A DNA stretch of 26,520 nt, taken from JACKCP01 sp050253255. GTDB taxonomy: Bacteria > Desulfobacterota > Desulfobacteria > Desulfobacterales > JACKCP01. The stretch's first letter is position 1. The number at the start of each line of letters is the position of its first letter. The DNA is taken from positions 1-26,520 of the forward strand of contig JBFWJK010000027.1 in assembly GCA_050253255.1 (NCBI GenBank), read 5' to 3'. Position numbers and translations under genes: made by a program. Below are positions 8,045 to 16,561 of the stretch, piece by piece. The notes below the pieces were generated by a model that saw only the letters and a program-made list of their open reading frames with translations, made no database searches and was not told where the DNA came from.

Positions 8045-8449
8045 ATGTCAGCAAAAAATTCCCTACCTGAAAACCTCCCTTTGGAAAAGAGATTTTCCTA
8101 TGATGAAAAACTGAACCGTTTTTACGTCAATTTTCAAAATCTTAAAATTGATAATATCAATGATATTTACAGAATAGAATATCTTGTTGCGCAGCATCTT
8201 TCCGATCTGGGAAAAAAGGTTTCGGCAATTGTAAACTATGAAAATTTTCATATAGAAGAAGAACTCCTTGTACCGTATTCAAGAATGGTCAACAGACTTA
8301 TGGAGCATTTTTATGCAGGTGTTACAAGATACACATCTTCCGAAGGACTCAAGGAAGATCTTGAAAAAGGCTTCAAGGGAGCAAATATTGCTCCAAATAT
8401 TTTCGGAACAATAGTTGAAGCTGAAACAGCCCTTCAGGGGATTTCCTGA
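8045..8449 (+). CDS. Stand-alone domain resembling the C-terminal extension of some acyl-CoA transferase-type proteins
   Basis: Soluble protein of 134 aa with no signal or membrane segment. The order Y-D-x-x-x-N-x-F-x-V-N-F, then LGKKVSAIVNYENFHIEEEL (57-76), then a motif ending AGVTRYTSSEGLK, is one I associate with a C-terminal domain on some larger propionate CoA-transferase-type proteins. Here it stands alone. The function of that domain is not known to me, and the link is from memory. The ATG has GAGGTG 7 nt upstream. The gene is flanked by AT-rich spacers and followed by a small hairpin, so it is probably a single-gene unit. Confidence 0.65.
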   Translation: MSAKNSLPENLPLEKRFSYDEKLNRFYVNFQNLKIDNINDIYRIEYLVAQHLSDLGKKVSAIVNYENFHIEEELLVPYSRMVNRLMEHFYAGVTRYTSSEGLKEDLEKGFKGANIAPNIFGTIVEAETALQGIS

Positions 8450-8454
8450 AAAAT

Positions 8455-8479
8455 CAAACCGCCTTTAAACGGCGGTTTG
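8455..8479 (+). terminator. Hairpin after the 8045 gene
   Basis: CAAACCGCC (8455-8463) and GGCGGTTTG (8471-8479) form a perfect 9-bp stem with a 7-nt loop, 6 nt after the stop codon. Only a short T run lies in the right arm, so termination may be partial. Confidence 0.6.
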
Positions 8480-8559
8480 TATAATGCATCTTCAAAAAAA
8501 CTTGCCTTTAGTAAATAATCACATATCATGGATACTGCACAACAATCTGACAGCTTAAC

Positions 8560-8587
8560 TTGAAAACAGAATAAACTGGCTTATATT
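8560..8587 (+). promoter_or_regulatory. Possible sigma-70 promoter for the 8658 gene
   Basis: TTGAAA (8560-8565) and TATATT (8582-8587) are 16 bp apart, upstream of the gene at 8658. In such AT-rich DNA this may occur by chance. Confidence 0.3.
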
Positions 8588-8657
8588 TTACTTTTCCAAA
8601 ATGAGTTTCAGTAATTAATTTACAAATCTGAATTGAAAACAGGAAAAATCATTTAAA

Positions 8658-9356
8658 ATGAAAAAAAATGTAAAAATAATCATACTCTCGGCAGCAGCTG
8701 CCTCACTGGCTTCTATTATCATATTCTTTTTCATGAACAGACCTGAATTAAACCTGCCTGAACAGACAGATGTCAATAATCAAAAAGGCTTAACCTTCGA
8801 AAATATGGGTGAAAATTTTACTTTTTCTTCGGAAAAAAGAAAAGAGCTGGAAAAAAAATTCGGCAACGACGTTCTTGAATCATGGTCGCCTATCAGCTTT
8901 GAGGATTTCAGCCCTGAATTTTTAAATGAATTCCTCGCAGAGATTCATGTTTTTTCCAAGCAGCTTCAGGACAGAGAACTAAGGGAAAAAACTGGCAGAA
9001 ACTCTATTAAAATAAAATATCCTTATGCTCAGAGAACTACAAAAGTTTACAAAGATGTTCATCTGATATTTTCGGGATTAACTAAAATGCCGCTTATTTT
9101 CAGAATAAGTGCCTATGAACATGAGAGTTTTTTAGCTTCTCTGGAGAAAAAATTTTCTAAACCCCGAGTAATAAATTATCAGGACAAAATTTATTATTTC
9201 TGGGAAAAAGACAATTCAGTAATGATTGGAGAAATAAAACAGGACAGATATACAAAGCCTTATCTTTCGATAGTGATCTACTATAAAGAAAATATAAAGA
9301 ATTTCTTCAGTTCAACTATTGATTCTGAGCCGGATTCTGCTGAAAATATTTTTTAA
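8658..9356 (+). CDS. Hypothetical membrane-anchored or exported protein (232 aa)
   Basis: Begins MKKNVKIIILSAAAASLASIIIFFFMN, a signal anchor or uncleaved signal sequence at 5-26. The remaining 205 residues are hydrophilic and rich in Lys, Glu and Phe, so the body should lie outside the cytoplasmic membrane. No lipobox, no cysteines and no recognised domain are visible. A weak AGGA site lies about 12 nt before the ATG. It stands alone, between the 8045 gene and the CoADR pair. I cannot suggest a function. Confidence 0.65.
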   Translation: MKKNVKIIILSAAAASLASIIIFFFMNRPELNLPEQTDVNNQKGLTFENMGENFTFSSEKRKELEKKFGNDVLESWSPISFEDFSPEFLNEFLAEIHVFSKQLQDRELREKTGRNSIKIKYPYAQRTTKVYKDVHLIFSGLTKMPLIFRISAYEHESFLASLEKKFSKPRVINYQDKIYYFWEKDNSVMIGEIKQDRYTKPYLSIVIYYKENIKNFFSSTIDSEPDSAENIF

Positions 9357-9407
9357 ATTGTAACTTTTTGAAACTCTCAGCCTCCATAATCTTTTTTTAA
9401 ATTATTT

Positions 9408-9461
9408 TTTAGGCTCGCCTAAATTAGGTGTTGCGAAACTCTTTCTGTTTTCCTAAATTAG
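9408..9461 (+). promoter_or_regulatory. Operator-like repeats overlapping the candidate promoter of the CoADR pair
   Basis: TTTAGGC-TC-GCCTAAA (9408-9423) is a perfect 7-bp inverted repeat. It overlaps CCTAAATTAGG (9418-9428), and CCTAAATTAG recurs at 9452-9461. A promoter TTGCGA (9431-9436), 17 bp, TAAATT (9454-9459) fits between them, so one site flanks the -35 and the other covers the -10, as a repressor site would. TTAGG-N4-CCTAA also matches the core of DtxR/MntR-type boxes, but that link is inference. Confidence 0.5.
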
Positions 9462-9502
9462 ATTGCCGAACAACAGTTAAATTTATTACGGAGGTATAAA
9501 TA

Positions 9503-11203
9503 ATGTCTGACCATAAAGTTGTTGTAATAGGCGGTGTCGCCTGCGGCCCGAAAGCGGCTGCAAGAATAAAAAGACTCAATCCGAAAGCCGATGTGACTCT
9601 TATTGAAAAAGGGGAGCTTTTATCCTATTCAGGATGCGGAATGCCCTTTTATATTTCAGGAGAAGTTCATGACCACAATGAGCTTATGCAGACTCCGGTG
9701 GGAGTTGTAAGAGACACCCATTTTTTCAAGGTTGTAAAGGACATAAATGTTTACAACAGAACAGTCGCAGAAAAAATTGACCGGGAAAAAAAGATTGTTC
9801 ATGCTCTTAAAATCGATACAGGCGAAAAAATTGAGTTCCCCTATGATGATCTTGTTCTTGCAACAGGAAGTGAAACTGTGAGACCCCCTATCCCCGGTAT
9901 AGACCTCAAGGGTGTAAACATTTTAAGCACTATTGAAGATGCAAGAAAGATCAAAGACAGAGTTTCAAAATTTAAAGGTAAGAATGCTGTTATAATAGGC
10001 GGCGGCCTTATTGGAATTGAAGTTACAGAAGCCTTTGTAAAACAGGGTATGCATGTAACTGTAATAGAAAAGGAAGATCAGCTTTTAAAGAACCTTACTG
10101 ACCCTGAAATTTCAATACATGTAAGAAGAGAACTTCAGAGAAACGGAGTAAAGCTTGCTGTCGGCCAGACAGTTACAGAAATCAAAGGCGACGACTCAAG
10201 CGAGGTTTCAGCAGTTGTAACTGAAAAGGAAACTTTTCCTGCGGATATAGTTCTTGTCTCAATCGGAGTAAAACCAAATGTAAAGCTTGCTAAAGACTGC
10301 GGCCTGGAAATCGGTGTTACCGGCGGAATTGTAACTGACGAACATATGCGCACCACAGACAAAAGTATCTATGCAGGCGGGGACTGTGCGGAAAACAGAA
10401 ACAGACTCACAAACGATGTAATATACACACCCATGGGATCGACTGCAAACAAACAGGGGCGTGTAATCGGCGACAATATCTGCGGCAGAAGCACAAAATT
10501 CCCCGGAGTTCTCGGAACTGCAATCTGCAAGGTTTTTGATCTTACAATAGCAAGAACAGGACTTACAGAAAAAGAGTGCAGACAAAAAAATCTCAATTAT
10601 GTAACGGTTTTAACCCCCTCTCCTGACAAGCCCCATTTTCTTCCCGACGCCAAACTGATAATAATAAAACTTATAGCAGAAAATCCGTCAGGAAAAATTC
10701 TTGGATGCCAGGTTACAGGATATGGTGAAGCGGCAAAAAGACTCGATATAGCGGTTGCAGCAATGAGCCACAATGCAACAGTCTATGATCTGGAATATTA
10801 TGATCTTGCATATGCCCCTCCCTACTCTCCGGCGATGGACAATATTATTGTTGCTGCAAACATAGCTGAAAACAAGATCACCAATACAGGAATGTCCTGC
10901 ACTCCCTCGCAGGTCAAGGATCAGATTGAAAATGGAAAGGATTTTGTATTCCTTGATGTAAGATCACCCCAGGAATATGAAATGATGAGGATTGAAGATG
11001 AAAGAGTAAAGCTTCTGCCTCTTGGTGCTTTAAGGGAAAAAATAAGTGAACTTCCAAAGGACAGGGAAATTGTAGCTTTCTGTAAAATTTCCCTGAGAGG
11101 TTATGAAGCACAGAGAATTCTTGAAGGAGAAGGTTTTACAAATGTTAAATACATGGACGGCGGTGTTTTATGCTGGCCATATGAAAAATACGTAAAATCC
11201 TGA
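9503..11203 (+). CDS. FAD-dependent CoA-disulfide/persulfide reductase with C-terminal rhodanese domain
   Basis: Cytoplasmic flavoenzyme of 566 aa. Order: FAD-binding Rossmann region (4-35), single redox-active Cys45 in SYSGCGMPF, NAD(P)-binding fold (160-190, IIGGGLIGIEV), second FAD motif (AGGDCAE, 291-297), dimerisation domain (about 330-455) and rhodanese domain (466-566) with Cys527 in FCKISLRG. This is the CoADR-RHD arrangement, whose members reduce CoA-disulfide, CoA-persulfide or polysulfide with NAD(P)H. A GGAGG site lies 8 nt before the ATG. It is followed after 61 bp by a second enzyme of the same family, so the two likely serve one sulfur or thiol pathway. The exact substrate cannot be told from sequence. 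Confidence 0.9.
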   Translation: MSDHKVVVIGGVACGPKAAARIKRLNPKADVTLIEKGELLSYSGCGMPFYISGEVHDHNELMQTPVGVVRDTHFFKVVKDINVYNRTVAEKIDREKKIVHALKIDTGEKIEFPYDDLVLATGSETVRPPIPGIDLKGVNILSTIEDARKIKDRVSKFKGKNAVIIGGGLIGIEVTEAFVKQGMHVTVIEKEDQLLKNLTDPEISIHVRRELQRNGVKLAVGQTVTEIKGDDSSEVSAVVTEKETFPADIVLVSIGVKPNVKLAKDCGLEIGVTGGIVTDEHMRTTDKSIYAGGDCAENRNRLTNDVIYTPMGSTANKQGRVIGDNICGRSTKFPGVLGTAICKVFDLTIARTGLTEKECRQKNLNYVTVLTPSPDKPHFLPDAKLIIIKLIAENPSGKILGCQVTGYGEAAKRLDIAVAAMSHNATVYDLEYYDLAYAPPYSPAMDNIIVAANIAENKITNTGMSCTPSQVKDQIENGKDFVFLDVRSPQEYEMMRIEDERVKLLPLGALREKISELPKDREIVAFCKISLRGYEAQRILEGEGFTNVKYMDGGVLCWPYEKYVKS

Positions 11204-11214
11204 TCAGAAAGTCC

Positions 11215-11233
11215 GGCCTGATTTTTTCAGGCC
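11215..11233 (+). other. Intercistronic hairpin between the two CoADR-type genes
   Basis: GGCCTGA and TCAGGCC pair around five T residues. The T run is in the loop and none follows the stem, so this is more likely an mRNA stability or partial attenuation structure than a full terminator. Confidence 0.45.
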
Positions 11234-11264
11234 CTGATTAAAACAATAAAAACCGGGAGGTTTC

Positions 11265-12608
11265 ATGAAAATTGTAATTATCGGAGGAGATGCGGCAGGT
11301 ATGAGTGCTGCAAGCCAGATCAAGAGAAAATATCCTGAAAACGATGTAATTGTTCTTGAAGCCACTCGAGACGTTTCATACTCGGCCTGTACTATGCCCT
11401 ACAGCATTGCAGATCCGGATGACGACATAGAAAGACTCATTGTAAGAGCCCCGGAAGAATTCAGGAAGACCGGGATTGAACTTCATCTGGGTCATTTTGT
11501 CGACACCATTGACAGGAAAACAAAAACAGTTTCAGGTAAAAATACGGATGGAGAAAAGTTTACATTTGCCTATGACAAACTGTTCATTGCAACCGGAAAC
11601 CGTCCTTTCATGCCGCCCATAAAAGGTCTTGATCTTTACGGAGTATTTCCTCTAAAGTCTCTGGAGCACGGAAGGCAGATAGACAGATATCTTGAGGAAA
11701 ATACGGTAAAAAAAGCTTTAATAATCGGAATGGGATATATAGGCCTTGAAATGTGCGAAGCTCTTCACACAAGAAATATTGAGGTCACTATGGTTGAAGC
11801 AGCTCCCGAAGTTCTTGGCTGGCTCCATGAAGATCTCAGAAATCCTGTTAAAAAAGAACTTGATGACAAGCAGATTAAATATTTTACAGATACAAAAGTG
11901 ACTGAAATTGAAAAGTCAGGAAATTCTTTTTCAGTCAAAACCGCTGATAAAAATTTTGAAGCGGATATGGTAATTGCTTCAATGGGAGTTGTTCCAAACA
12001 GTGAAATTGCTGAAAAAGCCGGCCTCGAACTTGGACCAGCAAAAGCAATCAGAACAAACACCTTTATGCAGACAAGCGATCCGGATATATACACTGCCGG
12101 AGACTGTGCCTGCGCAAGACATATAATTACTCAAAAATGCGTCTGGATTCCGCTTGCCCTTACTGCAAACAGAGGCGGCAGAACTGCGGCAAAAAACATT
12201 ATGGGGGAAAAATCTCAGTTCCCCGGAATTCTTGGGACAGCTGTCTTCAAAGTTTTTGATTACGAGGTTGCAAGAACCGGATTCAATTTGAATGAAGCAA
12301 AAGAAGCTGGGTTTGATCCGGTTGAGGTTGTGATAAAAACAAGGTCAAAAGCTCATACGTGCAGAAATTCACAGAAAATCTACGTCAATATGACAGCTGA
12401 CAAAAAGACAGGACAGGTCTTAGGACTGTTCATGGTTGGAAAAGAAGGGGTTGCAAGAAGAATCAACTCCGGAGCAGTCGCTCTTCATGCCGGAATGAAA
12501 GCATCTGACCTCGCTGAAGTTGATATGGCTTATGCTCCGCCTTTCAGCCCGGTATGGGACCCTGTTATTCTTGCAGCAGGCGAACTTGCTAAAAAAACAG
12601 AAGTTTAA
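11265..12608 (+). CDS. FAD-dependent pyridine nucleotide-disulfide oxidoreductase (CoADR/NADH oxidase type)
   Basis: Flavoenzyme of 447 aa in the same family as its upstream neighbour but without a rhodanese domain. FAD motif IIGGDAAGMSAA (5-16), redox Cys42 in SYSACTMPY (usual context SxxCxxP), NAD(P) fold IIGMGYIGLEM and the second FAD motif TAGDCA are present. It ends in the AYAPPFSPVWDP stretch typical of the dimerisation domain, where the neighbouring active site is completed. GGGAGG lies 5 nt before the ATG. Likely a thiol, CoA-disulfide or polysulfide reductase, or an NADH oxidase; the single Cys does not decide between these. The pair looks like an ancient duplication. Confidence 0.87.
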   Translation: MKIVIIGGDAAGMSAASQIKRKYPENDVIVLEATRDVSYSACTMPYSIADPDDDIERLIVRAPEEFRKTGIELHLGHFVDTIDRKTKTVSGKNTDGEKFTFAYDKLFIATGNRPFMPPIKGLDLYGVFPLKSLEHGRQIDRYLEENTVKKALIIGMGYIGLEMCEALHTRNIEVTMVEAAPEVLGWLHEDLRNPVKKELDDKQIKYFTDTKVTEIEKSGNSFSVKTADKNFEADMVIASMGVVPNSEIAEKAGLELGPAKAIRTNTFMQTSDPDIYTAGDCACARHIITQKCVWIPLALTANRGGRTAAKNIMGEKSQFPGILGTAVFKVFDYEVARTGFNLNEAKEAGFDPVEVVIKTRSKAHTCRNSQKIYVNMTADKKTGQVLGLFMVGKEGVARRINSGAVALHAGMKASDLAEVDMAYAPPFSPVWDPVILAAGELAKKTEV

Positions 12609-13841
12609 TTAAAGCTCATAAATTTTTTTCACTCTGTCCGCTACAGGGGGATGTGAATAATTCAGAAAAACATGAAGCGGATGGGGTGAAAGATTTGAAT
12701 AATTATCAGCAGAAAGTCTTTTCAGGGTTTTAGAAAAAACATCCTTGTTACCTGTTGATTCAACTGCGAACCGGTCTGCATCATATTCATTCTTTCTTGA
12801 AAAAGAAAGCATTATGATTCCAAGAAAAAACTCCACGGGAGAGTATAAAAAACCAAAAAAAACAAGGCCTGCATACACTGAAACCCTGTCAACATAAAAG
12901 GCATTGAAAAGAGGTTCAAAACTTATGAAAAAGGAAAGAATGTAAAACATTATACCTGCCTGCAAAATCCCAAGCAATGTTGATTTGAGAATATGCTTTT
13001 TCTTGTAATGCCCGGTTTCATGAGCCACAATTGAAATGATCTCTTCAGGAGAATGCTTTTTTATTATTGTATCGAAAAGAACAAGTCTTTTTGATTTGCC
13101 AAACCCTGAAAAAAAGGCATTTGATTTCCTGCTTCTTTTTGAGCCGTCCATTACAAAAACATTTTCAAGGGGGAAATTGTTCTTCTTTGAATAATCCATG
13201 ACCTTCTGCCTGAGTTCTCCTTCCTCCAGAGGCGTGAATCTGTTGAAAAGAGGCATTATCCATAAAGGGACTATTATCTGCATTGCAAGAATAAAAACAG
13301 TTACTCCGGCCCAGCATAAAATCCAGGCAAAATCCCCGGTATATTCAAAAAAAGATAAAATCAGGGCAATAAAAGGAAACCCTATTACAAGGGAAATGGC
13401 AAGCATCTTGATTTTATCGGAAATATAGAGCTTTAAATCTGTCTGGTTGAATCCGAATTTTTCCTCAATAACAAAAGTTGAGTACAATGAAAATGGAAGA
13501 TCGAGAAAAAGCTTGCCCAAAAGCAGAGCACCTATATAAATCACCCCCCTTAAAACCTCGCCGGATACTGCGGACGAAAGCAGCCTGTCAAGATATCCGA
13601 AACCTCCCATAAACCAGAAAACCATAAAAACAGCCAGATTAAAAACTCCTTCTATGATTTCAAGCCTTGCATTTTCAAAAATATATTTCTGTGATTTTTT
13701 ATATCTCTCTTCATCAAAATAATCTTCAAACCCTGATGGAATTTCATCCTTCAAATTTTTCAGATTGAGATACAAAGATAAAAGATTAAGAAAAAAATGA
13801 ATCAGAACCGCACAAACAATAATAATCTGAATATATGTCAT
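12609..13841 (-). CDS. M48 membrane metalloprotease, Ste24/CAAX-protease type
   Basis: Zinc protease of 410 aa in the cytoplasmic membrane. The N-terminal half has several membrane segments and the conserved IEEKFGFNQT stretch of the Ste24 N-terminal domain. The zinc motif HETGH is at 274-278 and the third ligand Glu352 lies in NEYDADRFA. Further membrane segments lie at about 286-307 and 322-346. Bacterial members probably act in membrane-protein quality control; the substrate is unknown. AGG lies about 8 nt before the ATG. Its stop codon directly abuts the stop codon of the convergent gene ending at 12608, with no spacer or terminator hairpin between them. Confidence 0.9.
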   Translation of the reverse strand: MTYIQIIIVCAVLIHFFLNLLSLYLNLKNLKDEIPSGFEDYFDEERYKKSQKYIFENARLEIIEGVFNLAVFMVFWFMGGFGYLDRLLSSAVSGEVLRGVIYIGALLLGKLFLDLPFSLYSTFVIEEKFGFNQTDLKLYISDKIKMLAISLVIGFPFIALILSFFEYTGDFAWILCWAGVTVFILAMQIIVPLWIMPLFNRFTPLEEGELRQKVMDYSKKNNFPLENVFVMDGSKRSRKSNAFFSGFGKSKRLVLFDTIIKKHSPEEIISIVAHETGHYKKKHILKSTLLGILQAGIMFYILSFFISFEPLFNAFYVDRVSVYAGLVFFGFLYSPVEFFLGIIMLSFSRKNEYDADRFAVESTGNKDVFSKTLKRLSADNYSNLSPHPLHVFLNYSHPPVADRVKKIYEL

Positions 13842-13887
13842 TAAAATACCTGAAATTTTTATTTTTTATAAACACCAGAGCCTGAAA

Positions 13888-15360
13888 TTAAATCTTTTTT
13901 GTCATTTCATCCATTGAGACTGCAATATCTGCAAGTGTGCCTGACAACTCCAGAATTCCTTCAAGCTCTTTTTCAACATTTGCAACAGAAGACGCAAGAT
14001 TTTCAGCACCTGAAGCTATACCTTCAGTTCTTTCTGCAGAATCAGTTGTTATTTCTGAAATATTTTCCACAAACTCGCTCTGGGAGTTAAGAGTCTCATA
14101 AATAAACGACTGAAGACCGCTTATGCTTTTCATTATTTCTTCTATTTCTAGATTCTTATCAACAACTTTTTTCACTGTATCATTATTTACACTGATACGC
14201 ATATTGATTTCTTCTGTGGCCTCTCTTGTCTTTATTGAAAGAGCCTTTATTTCAGAAGCAACAACAGCAAACCCCTTTCCTGCTTCCCCTGCCCTTGCAG
14301 ATTCTATGGTTGCATTTAAAGCCAGAAGATTTGTCTGCTCGGAAATTTCCCTGATAAGCTCAGTAACCTTTTCAATCTCTTTACTGCTTTCATCAAGCTT
14401 TTCTATAAGTTCAGCCGCCTGCTTTGTCTGATCAACAGCTTTTTCTGCCACTCCTGATGCATTTTCAACTTTTCCAAGCACATCCTTAAGCGAAAAAGCA
14501 GACTTTTCAAGTGATGATGCAATATTTTGAAAATTTGAGTTGATCTCAGCAGTATTTTCTGAAACAGTCCTGCTTTCTCCCGAAGCTTTTTTAAAATCTT
14601 CGGAAATACGCCCGCTGCTTTCATTCAATTTTACTGACTGGAAATTCAGTTCTTTTGAGCGGTTTGATATTTCTTCAAAAGCATTTTTTAGTTTTGAAGT
14701 TGTATGCTCAAGTTCTTCCTGAAATTTACGCTGCTCTTCAGCAATTTTCTTCTGGTTCTCCAAAGCCTCAGCCTGTTCTTTCTGAGCTCTTGTTCTGTCT
14801 TTTTCAATAAGATAAAGCACAACAGAAACAGCAAGAATCTGTTTTATGAAGTTCCCTCCGTCAAAACCAGCAAGCTCCTGGAGATTATAGTTTAAAATAT
14901 TGTAATCCACTCCGCTTACAGCCATTCTTTTTAAAATCACCACCTGAACAATAACTGCACTGGTCCAGAAAACAGCGCTTTTCTTTGCAGAAAAAACCAG
15001 ACAAAAAAGAGGAAGAGCCATCATCCAGTACAGGGACGTGGAAAATAAACCTCCAGATAAAAGGTTGTAAACAGTCATATATAAATAGAGGGCAAAACAA
15101 AGAAACTCGATTGAAAGAATTAAAGACTTTGTAAATTTTAGCAAAAACATGCATAAGGCAATTAAAAACATTGAAAACAAAATATTGCCAAGTAAAATCG
15201 GCTGGCTTTCCTTGATCCATTTTATCCCGGTTACCAGAAAAAACGGCTGAAGAAAAAGGCAGCATGAGATAAATACTCTTGCCACCCTTTTTTTATCTTC
15301 ATCATTTTCAAATTTTTCAGGAACAAACCAGTCAACAGCCGAATAAAAATAATTACCCAT
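13888..15360 (-). CDS. Methyl-accepting chemotaxis-type signalling protein with multi-span membrane sensor
   Basis: Protein of 490 aa. The first 185 residues hold about six hydrophobic segments with only short loops and no periplasmic ligand domain. A coiled coil follows (185-230), then an MCP signalling domain whose conserved hairpin tip (about 338-372, E-Q-T-N-L-L-A-L-N-A onwards) is intact and should bind CheA/CheW. There is no HAMP domain, unlike classic receptors, and no CheR-binding tail at the C-terminus. A membrane-embedded or redox-type signal is therefore likely, by inference. The ATG has GGGGGA 3 nt upstream. No other chemotaxis genes lie in the window. Confidence 0.88.
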   Translation of the reverse strand: MGNYFYSAVDWFVPEKFENDEDKKRVARVFISCCLFLQPFFLVTGIKWIKESQPILLGNILFSMFLIALCMFLLKFTKSLILSIEFLCFALYLYMTVYNLLSGGLFSTSLYWMMALPLFCLVFSAKKSAVFWTSAVIVQVVILKRMAVSGVDYNILNYNLQELAGFDGGNFIKQILAVSVVLYLIEKDRTRAQKEQAEALENQKKIAEEQRKFQEELEHTTSKLKNAFEEISNRSKELNFQSVKLNESSGRISEDFKKASGESRTVSENTAEINSNFQNIASSLEKSAFSLKDVLGKVENASGVAEKAVDQTKQAAELIEKLDESSKEIEKVTELIREISEQTNLLALNATIESARAGEAGKGFAVVASEIKALSIKTREATEEINMRISVNNDTVKKVVDKNLEIEEIMKSISGLQSFIYETLNSQSEFVENISEITTDSAERTEGIASGAENLASSVANVEKELEGILELSGTLADIAVSMDEMTKKI

Positions 15361-15596
15361 AGATCCCCCGATTATTATTCTATAAAAAATTATTCCCCAT
15401 CAAATAACAGTGTTTTTAACTTATAACTCAACCCAAACTGTTTTTTCAAGTTTACAGACCTAAATTCATAATAAAATATCTTTTTGCGGAATTAATGACT
15501 GGCCGAAAATGAAAGTTTTTTTGTCTCCTTTAAATTAAAAATCAAAACAGTTTTTTCAGTTTTCAACGGAACAGTAACAAAGCAAATTTGATTTTT
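15361..15596. other. 236-bp spacer between MCP and CDF genes
   Basis: AT-rich spacer without a convincing gene. It contains one copy of the dispersed TGACTGGCC element (15494-15515) and several A/T runs. No clear terminator for the CDF gene was seen. Confidence 0.4.
15494..15515 (+). repeat. Dispersed intergenic element, copy C
   Basis: AATGACTGGCCGAAAATGAA within the spacer between the MCP and CDF genes. It shares TGACTGGCC and AAAATGA with the other copies. Confidence 0.5.
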
Positions 15597-16502
15597 TCAA
15601 TCTGTTATATCAGGTTCGATAAAACTCCATTTGATTTCAGGAAAATTTGATTTTATGTTTTTTTCAAGCTCATTTATATTTTCACAAGCCTTTTCAAAAT
15701 CACTTCCAGACACAAGTCTTAATTTACAGGCAAGCATAATATATGGACCCACCTGAATTGTTATCAGATGATACACCTCTTCTACATATTTATTTTCAAG
15801 AATAATTTTTGTTAATTCTTCCTTTATTTCAGGATCAGCCGAACTTCCGATAAGAAGCTTTTTCATTCGTATTATAAGAAAAAATGAAACAAAAATCAGA
15901 ATAACTCCAATGGAAATGGAACCTGCTGCGTCAAACACAGGGTTATCAAAAATATATGCAAGCATTAAAAACACAAATGCAGTCACAAGACCAAGAACAG
16001 CGGCACTGTCTTCACCAAGCACAACAAGAAGCTCAGAATTTCTTGTATTTTTAATCCATTGAAAAAATTTTTTTTGTTTTCTTACTTTTTTAATTTCAAC
16101 AAGAGCACCATAAAGACTGAAGCATTCAAGAACTATTGAAAATCCAAGCACAAGAAGTGCTACCCATACCATTTTTACAGGTTCCGGAGAATGGAGTTTA
16201 TGAATACCTTCATAAATTGAAAAAAGCCCTCCCATTGAAAATAAAAGCATTGCAACAATAAAACTCCAGAAATAAACAACCTTTCCATAACCAAGGGGAT
16301 GATTCTCATCAGCTGCCATGGTTGAACGCTTCATTCCAACAAGAAGAAGAACCTGATTTGTACAGTCAGCTAAAGAATGAATTGTTTCTGCAAGCATACT
16401 TCCTGACTTTGTAATTACAGCTGCAGTTCCTTTGGCTGCTGCAATTCCTAAATTTGCTCCAAGAGCATATAAAATTGCCCTGGTTGATTCATGTGATGAC
16501 AT
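15597..16502 (-). CDS. Cation diffusion facilitator family metal transporter (ZnT9-like)
   Basis: Membrane protein of 301 aa that should export divalent metal (Zn, Fe, Mn, Co or Ni) in exchange for protons. Six membrane segments are visible. Metal-site candidates are H42/D46 in IHSLAD (second segment) and the acidic pair E164-D165 in LGEDSAA (fifth segment). The more usual His of the fifth segment is absent, as in the SLC30A9-like branch. HPLGYG (68-73) follows the second segment as in the family, and a cytoplasmic C-terminal domain (about 222-301) is present. I chose ATG 16502 because AGGAGA lies 6 nt upstream; an upstream TTG at 16541 has no such site. It lies 59 bp downstream of the sigma-54 regulator and is probably cotranscribed with it. 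Confidence 0.88.
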   Translation of the reverse strand: MSSHESTRAILYALGANLGIAAAKGTAAVITKSGSMLAETIHSLADCTNQVLLLVGMKRSTMAADENHPLGYGKVVYFWSFIVAMLLFSMGGLFSIYEGIHKLHSPEPVKMVWVALLVLGFSIVLECFSLYGALVEIKKVRKQKKFFQWIKNTRNSELLVVLGEDSAAVLGLVTAFVFLMLAYIFDNPVFDAAGSISIGVILIFVSFFLIIRMKKLLIGSSADPEIKEELTKIILENKYVEEVYHLITIQVGPYIMLACKLRLVSGSDFEKACENINELEKNIKSNFPEIKWSFIEPDITD

Positions 16503-16561
16503 AATTTTTCTCCTGAATTTAAAAAATTTGTAACTGCTCAATTTAAATATGAAAATGACTG

